A stretch of DNA of 64,000 nucleotides from Rhynchopus euleeides (lineage: Eukaryota; Euglenozoa; Diplonemea; Diplonemida; Diplonemidae), in contig OY723267.1 of assembly GCA_963210315.1 (NCBI GenBank), positions 1,922,001 to 1,986,000 on the forward strand, read 5' to 3'. Of this stretch, positions 53,954-62,009 are shown in pieces; positions within the stretch are counted from its first letter, which is position 1; the number at the start of each line of letters is the position of its first letter. The notes beneath the pieces are model-generated. The model saw only the letters and a list, made by a program, of their open reading frames with translations. It had not been told where the DNA came from and made no database searches. The position numbers and the translations under genes are program-made.

Positions 53954-56900
53954 CAGGCCTGGGCGGGGAACCAGCCCTTTTTCCGGGTTTTTTGGGTCGG
54001 GGAACCAGGTTTTTTCTAAGAATTTTTACAAGGGATTTTTTGCTCACCCCCCCACAGGTTTCAGGCGCGTGCCCGTCAGGCGGGACTTTTTCTATGATTT
54101 CTACGATGAAAACCACCCCCCCGCCCCCACCCCCCCCCCCCTTCTAAGAACGATGATGGCTCACTCGGAAGTTTCGGCGTCCGAAACGTACGCCCACTCT
54201 CCCCAATCCTCCTCCATGTCGACATCGATGTCGACATGGACGCGGGCCCTTTTCTCCTGGGGCTCCTCGGGGTGCGGCCCAACCTCCCTCCTGCGCTCTG
54301 CCGGTGCCGCCTGTGTGGGAGGCAGCTGCGGCGGTTCTTCCGGCTGAGGTGTGGGGAGTGTCGATGGGGTGCCCGGGGTCGATGAAGCGGGGAGCTGGAA
54401 GGTGACATGTTGCAGGGTGGCTGGAGGCACGACGGGGGGTGCGGCATCTGCAAGCAACGAAGTGAGGAAGGGATCCTCAGGGACTTCCTCCACGAGGCTG
54501 ACAATCGACAATGCATCGGCGTTGTCATCTTCCCAGCTGCCGTCCGATTCCTCATCACAATCCTCCACGCCAGCAAATAGAGAACCCATGGCTGCATCGA
54601 GGTCAACGAGCTCCACGGTTGTCAGAGTTGGAAGAGGCGTCAGGGAACGCGCAGTGAAGCGGCGCTTCTTGTTGGCGAGGAACGTGTTGACTGTTTCTTC
54701 AACGATGATCTTGCGCGCCGCGTCATCATGTGACAGCTCTAGAGTGATGCCCAGTTCTTGAGAGATGCTTGCGGCAGAGAGTGCCTTCCGGAACGATCCC
54801 CTCATGCGCGTTACAACTGAAAAAGCAGCCTCCACAAACACAGTCGAGGGTGACAGTGCCACCATGGCCTCAAGCACTATCGCAAACGTCGAACTCTCGG
54901 ATTCCAGCAAGAAGTCGACGACAAACTCTTTCAGAAGGTTCCCCCTGAGATCTGTGCATTCCAACCGCAGCTTCACCCACTCCATGCCGATGCTGAGAAT
55001 CTCTGCCTGGTCGTAACCCAAGCGAGAAGCGAGCGCCATGAGGCACTCGCACGTGCTGTCCTTCCCACTTGTCGCGAAGAAAGAGCTGAATGAGCGGCAG
55101 GGATACTCCTCCCACCTCTTGGCCAGGTCCTTGTAGATGGTGTGGCAGAGCTTTGAGCGCCAGGAAGTCATCTCGGCAACTACCCCCGGAGGCAACGATG
55201 TGGTTCCCTGGTTCTCATAGAACTTGGCTTCGTGCTTGCCAGGCTGGCGCGCCAGCACCTTATGCACTGTCAGTGCATTCTGCAGGATGCTCTCCATCGA
55301 CGAGAGCGACAGGTCTCGCTTCTGCAACGCCTCGCTCACCCCTTTATTGATGTCGAAGACGTCAGCCAAGATGCAAGTCGAGAGGGAATACTCGGGGGTG
55401 AGCTTGTGGAAGAAGAACGGCGGCGGCTGGATCTCCCCGAGCATAGCGACAGTGAAGTCAAAGTTCACCACAGCCGCGTTCAGGCGACGGAACGTTGCAG
55501 CTGCCCAACGCACGGAGTGCTCCTTCGGGAAGGAGAGACATTTCCCACCGGAAATGATCTGCAGAGACTTCTGCCTGGCGGTTGATCTGAAGAAGGCAAA
55601 CCAGTGTCGGAGGAGGCGGCTATGTTCAACAACCTTTCGTGTCTTCTTGATGAGGCCGACGGACAGCTGGTGCATGTGGGCAGCATCATGCACATCGATG
55701 AGAGTGCATCCCCACGCGATCTCGAGCTTCCCCCTGAGACTCTTCATCGTTGATGCCCCGTCTGCCGCGAATCCCTTCAGCGAACGCCGCGCCCACTGCG
55801 ACAGCTGGAGGCTGTCGAACAACTTGACCAGCTCGTCCTTCTGCGACTCTGCGTCAGCTTTCTTCAAGTCGACTGTGCCCACACACCAATCTTTCATAGC
55901 ACAATCCGTCCTGCTGATCCCCGAAACGATGACGATCATCAAGTCGATGCGGGCGAACGTGGTACCGTCCACCTTCAGGGTTGCCGCCCGACACGCACGC
56001 ACCGCACCCACCACTCCCCTCAGGAGCACCTCCCAGAGTATCGTCTGGAACTCCTTCGCGACTTTTCGAGAGTAGTGGGTGTCCAGGACATGCAGCCCCT
56101 TCCGCTTGTCGTCCTGCAACCTCGCACCCACACTGCTCAGCCCCTCCGCCCGTTGCGTCGCCGTTGCCACGTTGTACACCAGGTTGACCAGACTTGTGTA
56201 CTGCTCGCTGGTCACCTTCACCTTCGCGCACAGCGTCTGCTTGGGGATATCTGTAGCTGTCACATTGGTGTTTTCACTCCCAGGCGTGGACAACTGCACT
56301 GCTCTCTTGTGCGCCGCACCACCCATGTGGCGGCGGATATTGCTTTGCTGGCGCCCAACTGTCGTGGCAGACATAGACGCTTCGCCGCGTGCATACCGGA
56401 GCAAGTGGGGTTGCTCCGAGAACTCCCCCTCCAGCTGCACCAAGAACGGTGCACACGTGGTGCACCTCCACCTCCCATCAGGGAGACGCACCACACCGGA
56501 GGCTGCAGCGTGGATCTTCCGCTGCTGCTTCTCCTGTATGGCGAGCTGTGCCTGCCGCTGCTGAATCCGAAGGAGACCGTTCACCATTGAGCCCTCTGGC
56601 ACGTACTTCTTGTTTGCTGCCATCAAAAGAAGGAAGTGCGCCTTTGCTGTGTCGAAGACAAGCCGCAAGGGGTACTGGGCCATCAACGACGGAAGAAGCA
56701 AGCCGAAGGTGCGAGGCTGTGTGGTGTCGACGATAGAAAAGTGAACATTTAAACCGCGGGATGTGCGGAAAGTCTGCAGGGCCACTGACGCGGTGTTGGT
56801 GTCCAACTCTTCGTCCACGAGGAATCTCGTATCCATCAATCGCGGACGCCTGAGCTTCACCGTGAGGGCCTCCGCTTCGGGGGAGTCAACGCCCTCCAGA

Positions 56901-58548
56901 AGCGCCGCAGCACTGGTACGCGTCGGCTCCGTAATGGGAATTGACCTTGCTAGGCAGTCAAGCACTCGGAGGCAGTAGTGTCCAGAACTGTATAGATCCC
57001 GTTGAACCCACCCTGGTACAAGCCCAATGTTGACGCCTCCGGTTGATTGGGCGAGCTTCATGGCGGTCAGCCATGGGGACAGTCGCCCGGCGCTGTCGAA
57101 CGCGGCGACGTGGCACGCCCCTTCCCCGGTGTAGAAGGCGGCGTGGGGTGCAGGGGCGACAGGGGCGGCGGTGGTAGCTGCAGGAGAGGCGGCCAGGGGA
57201 TCCGGAGGAGGAGGCGGCGGCGCATCATGCGAAGCATCGACGTCGTGCCCGTCACCGTCCGATGCCTCACGTGCGTACAGCACGAGTGCTGGCTTCGCGT
57301 TCGCACGATTGAACGGCGCCACAGAGCAATCCGTCACACGATCAGTCGTGATCGACTTCCACTTCAGAGTGGTGGCGGGGCCACGAGCGCACAGCGTCTC
57401 CCAGGCGATCCCCTTCGCGAGGGTCAGCCCGGACTTTGTGCACGATGCACCGACAAACCGGTACCGGTGATTCACCGGCTGCACCGTGCCCACCTGCACC
57501 ACCCCGTTGCCGTCAACGCCAAGCTCACGAAGGGCGGAGAGGTCTCTTAATTCCTTGACGTTGACGGTTTCCGCAAGCTCCGTCAGGTGCTTCTGCTTCT
57601 CGCCGGATGCAGAAAACCGCTGCGTCGAGAGGAACAGGAGGTGCGGGGCCTTCTCGACGCAGAACTGCGCAGCCCGGACAGCACCACATGTGCACGGACC
57701 TTGCTTCTCCATAAATTGAGAAGCAACGCGCTGCACCTCGTCCTTCACGACGCCCAACATCACAACCATGCTGTCTGTAATAGCTGTGCGGAACTCACCA
57801 CAAGATGGGCAGCTGTAGACGGTGGCGCTTTTGGTGGTGCAGAGGTGCTTCAGGTGCGGGTGTTTGTGTCCGAGGGCGGAGAGACTGACGTCAGGGTTGG
57901 GTCGCTGCGGGTCCTGCGAGGTGATCATCTGGGGCTCGTTCTCATCGGGGGTTGTGCTCCGCAGGGACTGGAGGAGGTTGCTCAATACACCTTGGCACTC
58001 CCGCAGTACTGTACATGCCAGCAGCTGGAGGATAGTTACAAAGCTGCCACTCCCCGACGCCACCCCCCTACTGGCCCCTTCAGGCCTGAAAGCCCAAAAG
58101 CTCCCGGAGATTTTTGCAGTGGTGCGCACCATATTCGCGGAGTACGTGAGGTTGGGTGAGTGTGAGGTCAGGGTCCTGTCGAAGGGTAGTCGAGTGGGAA
58201 TAAATAGGGAGGTCCTCAGGAGTGCAATACAACAGCAATACACAGGCAACACACCAGCAACACGCAAACCGAGGCAAGAGGAGGTGGGCGGGGTCATCCT
58301 GCGGAGTCTCCAGTTGGCCAGCAAGGCGAACTGTACGGGGGAGAGACTTCCCTTCCATCCTTGTGTGCGCCCTGTCGACTGGGAAAATCTTAGAAAAAAA
58401 AATTTCCTCTGCGAAAAACCCTTAGAAAAAAAAATTTCCCTTACAAAATTCTTAGAAAAAAACTTTTTTTCCCCGTACAAAAGTTCTTAGAAAAAAAGTT
58501 CAGAATCCTGAAAGTGGGGAACCAGCCCCCCAGTTAGGAACAGCCCTG
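53954..58548. mobile_element. Large hAT element S
   Basis: Termini CAGGCCTG (left) and CAGGGCTG (right, inverted) with perfect 8-bp TSD ACCACACC (53946-53953 and 58549-58556). Subterminal inverted repeats TTTTTTCTAAGAATTTT plus ACAAGGGA occur at both ends, with several tandem CTTAGAAAAAA units at the right. It contains a single long transposase gene. Terminal, TSD and coding evidence agree, and it looks intact. Confidence 0.85.
54161..58132 (-). CDS. hAT-family transposase, 1,323 residues
   Basis: Start taken at the ATG at 58132; the frame is open to 58480, but that part reads through AT-rich subterminal repeats. Layout: two Cys pairs near 108-158 (CPSC, then CTCG and FC), which may bind zinc; a Pro/Ala linker near 305-330; a BED-like finger about 555-609 (WRCTTC, then RRHMGGAAH); and an RNase H-like core with Asp722 (LKVDGTTF), Asp791 (GFAADGAST) and Glu1101 (VFVEAAFS), the expected catalytic trio. 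The hAT dimerisation segment is about 1092-1134 (SPSTVFVEAAFSVVTRMRG). An acidic, Pro-rich tail follows. It is longer than most hAT transposases (600-900 residues), mainly by its 550-residue N-terminus. No stop interrupts it. It would cut and paste element S by its 8-bp-TSD ends. Confidence 0.8.
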   Translation of the reverse strand: MVRTTAKISGSFWAFRPEGASRGVASGSGSFVTILQLLACTVLRECQGVLSNLLQSLRSTTPDENEPQMITSQDPQRPNPDVSLSALGHKHPHLKHLCTTKSATVYSCPSCGEFRTAITDSMVVMLGVVKDEVQRVASQFMEKQGPCTCGAVRAAQFCVEKAPHLLFLSTQRFSASGEKQKHLTELAETVNVKELRDLSALRELGVDGNGVVQVGTVQPVNHRYRFVGASCTKSGLTLAKGIAWETLCARGPATTLKWKSITTDRVTDCSVAPFNRANAKPALVLYAREASDGDGHDVDASHDAPPPPPPDPLAASPAATTAAPVAPAPHAAFYTGEGACHVAAFDSAGRLSPWLTAMKLAQSTGGVNIGLVPGWVQRDLYSSGHYCLRVLDCLARSIPITEPTRTSAAALLEGVDSPEAEALTVKLRRPRLMDTRFLVDEELDTNTASVALQTFRTSRGLNVHFSIVDTTQPRTFGLLLPSLMAQYPLRLVFDTAKAHFLLLMAANKKYVPEGSMVNGLLRIQQRQAQLAIQEKQQRKIHAAASGVVRLPDGRWRCTTCAPFLVQLEGEFSEQPHLLRYARGEASMSATTVGRQQSNIRRHMGGAAHKRAVQLSTPGSENTNVTATDIPKQTLCAKVKVTSEQYTSLVNLVYNVATATQRAEGLSSVGARLQDDKRKGLHVLDTHYSRKVAKEFQTILWEVLLRGVVGAVRACRAATLKVDGTTFARIDLMIVIVSGISRTDCAMKDWCVGTVDLKKADAESQKDELVKLFDSLQLSQWARRSLKGFAADGASTMKSLRGKLEIAWGCTLIDVHDAAHMHQLSVGLIKKTRKVVEHSRLLRHWFAFFRSTARQKSLQIISGGKCLSFPKEHSVRWAAATFRRLNAAVVNFDFTVAMLGEIQPPPFFFHKLTPEYSLSTCILADVFDINKGVSEALQKRDLSLSSMESILQNALTVHKVLARQPGKHEAKFYENQGTTSLPPGVVAEMTSWRSKLCHTIYKDLAKRWEEYPCRSFSSFFATSGKDSTCECLMALASRLGYDQAEILSIGMEWVKLRLECTDLRGNLLKEFVVDFLLESESSTFAIVLEAMVALSPSTVFVEAAFSVVTRMRGSFRKALSAASISQELGITLELSHDDAARKIIVEETVNTFLANKKRRFTARSLTPLPTLTTVELVDLDAAMGSLFAGVEDCDEESDGSWEDDNADALSIVSLVEEVPEDPFLTSLLADAAPPVVPPATLQHVTFQLPASSTPGTPSTLPTPQPEEPPQLPPTQAAPAERRREVGPHPEEPQEKRARVHVDIDVDMEEDWGEWAYVSDAETSE

Positions 58549-58556
58549 ACCACACC

Positions 58557-58879
58557 TTCTTTTTATTTTTTTATTATTATATTTTTTACCACAACAGGGA
58601 ACCTGTCAGTGTCAAAAAGATAGTAGGCAGCGCTTGGGCAACAAATTCAACCTCCTCATCAGGCTGCGGAGTTGCTTTTGTTTTGCCCGGATTTGGCGCA
58701 CAAACAACAGCCTTATCTTTTTTCTTACTACTTTCTCTCCTCCTTTTAATCATCACCCCCCCTTACGCTCCACATGTGGAACGTATGGATTTCCATACGT
58801 TATTTATTTTGTATTTTTTTGACCCACATGTGGAATCCATACGTACCCCATAGGTGAAATCCATACGTACTCCATACCA
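58557..58879. other. Spacer with CATACGT palindromes
   Basis: Holds the GGCGCACAAACAAC motif (58692-58722) and repeated CCACATGTGG and CCATACGT palindromes. These resume after element U (GGCATACGTG near 60940), so U may be nested in an older palindromic element. Confidence 0.5.
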
Positions 58880-58881
58880 TA

Positions 58882-60936
58882 CATCGGGCGTTATTGCGTT
58901 ACCAGTAACGGTAATACCGTTATTTTTTCGGTAAAATAACTTACCGTTAATAACGTTCCAGAACGGCCGAATAACGTTATCCGAAAATCAGTAACGGTGT
59001 TTTTCGCGTTATAACGTTATCGATAACGGTAATAACGGTATCAGGAACGGTAATAACGGTAATAACGTTATCGATAACGTTATCCCAAAAATAACGTTAT
59101 TGATAACGTTATTACCGTTATCGATAACGGTAATAACGTTATCAGGAACGGTAATAACGGTAATAACGTTATCGGTAACGTTATTACCGGTAATAACGCG
59201 TTATTTCCGGTATTGTTCGGGCATTTCTATAGGGGGACCCTTTTCGAATTTTTTTTTGGGGGCACCAAAATGGGCTGTTTTCGACCATTTGAGGCCATTA
59301 CCGAAGGAAATTCTGAATTTAGAGCCAAACAAAGGGGCGAAACCACGAAAATGAATAAAATGGGCATGCCAATCTCAAAAAATGCTCAAAATTCCGAGAG
59401 ATTTCAGATTTTTCGAATTTTTTGACCGAGAAAATTCTGACCCCAAAATGTGGTCCTTGTGGTCTGGAACTGTCCGTTGTCGAAGGAATTGGTGAAAAAA
59501 TCGTGATTTTTGGCCTCTGGATCACCCATGCCGTCCCAAAAATCAAGCAAAAGAGGTTTGGTAGGTGCATTTTTGGGTGAACATGAGCCATTGTGCCAAC
59601 CTGCTTGATTTCACCCGAAAATTGGAATCCGTTGAATATGGTTTCTGATGAAAATGTGAAAATTTTCGACCTTCTTCGCAGTTTTTGCCACTTCCTTGCC
59701 CCATCTTTCCCACCCAAAATCGAAGTACCGTGAATGGTGTTGTTGAAAGGTCCAAATTGCGTTGGTTGTGCGTAGTTCTGCCGAAATCGTGCACACGTTG
59801 TGCATAGTGCATGTGTAACGCCATTTGCGACCAAAATGTAAATTTCCTGCACCCGAGCGTTGACGCTTCCACACACCCTTACAAACCCACTTGCCTGATG
59901 AAGGGGGTGGTGTGTAGAGCACGTTTGGCAGGGCTGAATGACACTTTCCGCGCGAAGGTCGTGTGCGTAATTAAAAAACGGTCCGAGGGCCGGAGGCCCG
60001 AGGCCTTTTTTTACCTGCACGAGGGTGCAATTGAGGCCGATACGGGGTGCAGATGATGGTTTCTTGCACAACCCAGTCATGTTTTGCACATCACGACGAA
60101 CTCGGAAATTCCTCATATTTGCACTCCAGGTCTCATATTTGCACTGGTGCAAATATGGGACCTGGAGTGCGTGCAAATAATGACTGGGGGGTGCAAGAAA
60201 GTTCAAATTGTGTAGTTCCTGCGTACTTCGTGCGTAGCCCGAGCGTACTTTGGGTAGTTCGTGCGTATATTGTGCGAAGCGTCTTTGACAGCACCAGTAA
60301 CGGACTTTTGGAACGTAACTATTTTAGAACGGACCGGGAAAAAATGGGCACGTCGCTACTTCGCGCTACTTCGTCGCTCGTAACGAGTAAAAATATCAGG
60401 TGGTTTATACACCGCCAATGTGAGGTGTGCGGGTGTATTCCTGAAGGATTCACTTCTGCGTCCACACTGAGTGATTTTGGAGTGATTTTCACTCCAAATT
60501 TCACTCCAGGAACATTGGATGCTGCAAGGTTGCAGGGGTTTCTGCAGTATTTGCCTTGAAAAAGCCAAAAAACATGATTTTTTCACGAAACTCGACATGT
60601 CCGTGCGTTATTATCCAAAAAATGGTCCCAGGGGGGTATTCTGGAGCCATCTCCACCAAAAACTACACCATCCGCCCGCAAAATTGTCCGAATAACGCAA
60701 GTTTTCATGAAAATAACGGAAAAATAACGCGTTATTTTAGGAGAAAACGTTTTCCAATTTTTTGACATCACGGAGTGGCCCCCTGGAGTGATATTTTACC
60801 CAAGAAAATTCTTTTAGGGGGGGTAGGGACCCGAGTTTCGGGTCAGATTCACCGGGAAATGCTGCCTTTTTTGGGGTCAAAAAATAACGCAAAAATAACG
60901 TTATTACCGTTACTGGTAACGGAATAACGCCCAATG
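58882..60936. mobile_element. TAACG-rich TA-flanked element U
   Basis: TIR CATCGGGCGTTATT (one base different on the right), continuing with GTTACCAGTAACGGTAATA, with TA at 58880-58881 and 60937-60938. The left 330 bp is an array of TAACGTTA / GGTAATAACG palindromes. The interior has the GGGTCCCCCTATA motif (inverted, near 59230), a hairpin at 60112-60182 and long but unrecognisable frames on both strands. No transposase seen. Confidence 0.7.
60112..60182. repeat. Hairpin of ATTTGCAC type
   Basis: CTCATATTTGCACTCCAGG and its inverted partner around TTTGCACTGGTGCAAA, 71 bp in all. Confidence 0.75.
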
Positions 60937-61079
60937 TATGGCATACGTGTTTTTTTTCCAGGGGGGTATCAGGTGTAGGATGAGTCCTCCGGGCATCCGC
61001 CCCTTTTTCCGGTTTTTTCCCAGCCAAAACCCGGTTTTTTTCCAGCTAAAAATCGGTTTTTTTCCAGCCAAGAGCCAGA

Positions 61080-61140
61080 CGTCCACTACCGTGGCCTCCG
61101 GCGGCTGGGGGGCTCCGCCCCCCAGACCCCCCTGTGGCGG
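61080..61140 (-). repeat. Hairpin repeat J, copy 5
   Basis: Inverted relative to the array at 21044-21828. The 110 bp between this and copy 6 is also related to the spacers of that array. Confidence 0.85.
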
Positions 61141-61250
61141 ATATCTCGTACCCAAGTCCTTCGATTCCCATCAGGTCAGGGAATCCAACAGCTCCAGTAA
61201 CCTCAGGAGGACGCAGCCAACTCACACAGAATCTGTACGCCCACAATGAA

Positions 61251-61312
61251 CAGATGTTCACTACCGTGGCCTCCGGCGGCTGGGGGGCTCCGCCCCCCAG
61301 ACCCCCCGTGTA
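61251..61312 (-). repeat. Hairpin repeat J, copy 6
   Basis: Same hairpin and constant segment as copy 5, inverted. Confidence 0.85.
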
Positions 61313-61330
61313 GCGTGTCTGGCTGCGTAA

Positions 61331-61812
61331 GCGGTGATCATCACTTTTCTTTTTTCTTTTTCTCTAACTGCCCCTTTCATCTTTTGCCCTCTATCTGTCC
61401 CCACCCCTGACGCTGTACATTTTGCCGATACCCACCTGATGAAAGGTACATCTCGTACCGGGCTGCCCCGGCATGTGTTCCGCGTCCTTATGGTACGGTC
61501 GTGGGTTGGCAGCCGAAACTGCTACCATAAGCAATTTTTGCGCCCCCCCCCCCCTGAACGTTCCTATGAACGTTCCTCTTTTAACGAACAAGCTGACATG
61601 CAAATGGAATGACTGAAGACATCACTGCGGTCACATGGGCTACATAAACCTGGCTACAATGATGACACCAGTTACGCACATTTCCACAGATGAGTGCCTT
61701 GACGTTTGATCATGAGAACCAAAGAACGTTTTTGCATACCATCACAGCCTAATTGCCCACACAGTACAACAACACAACACAGGCCGGAAAAACACTGGAT
61801 TTCAGACACAAC
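61331..61812. other. Spacer, no gene recognised
   Basis: Contains a C run (61548-61556) and a short CGTTCCT duplication. No motif recognised. Confidence 0.4.
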
Positions 61813-62009
61813 CTGCATAACGAGTGAAGGGTGATCATTCTTGTGCTCCCTTCAAATTCGATTTCACTACCCCCCCCCCCCCCCCCCCGCCCACACCCCA
61901 CCACCCCCCCCCCTTTTTCCTGACTGCCCATGATGCAACGCATGCTGTTCCCACCCCACCCCCCACCACAGGGAAGACACGCGACGGCAGGGGCAGAGGG
62001 GTTGCTGTA
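61813..62009 (+). promoter_or_regulatory. Shared 5' flank of the nucleotidyltransferase gene
   Basis: Two parts recur elsewhere: 61813-61866 at 28957-29006, and 61876-62009 at 51841-51971. A long C run separates them. The sequence ends at the ATG. It probably holds the promoter and 5' leader; a C-rich CCACAG at about 61970 could be a splice acceptor inside the leader. Confidence 0.5.

Noticed and set aside
56075-57550. Several 160-280 codon plus-strand frames across the hAT transposase
   Set aside because: They are antisense to a gene with full family motifs and have no motifs of their own.
59319-60206. 295-codon minus-strand frame in element U
   Set aside because: The composition follows the AT-rich repeat, equivalent frames are open on the other strand, and no domain is recognisable.
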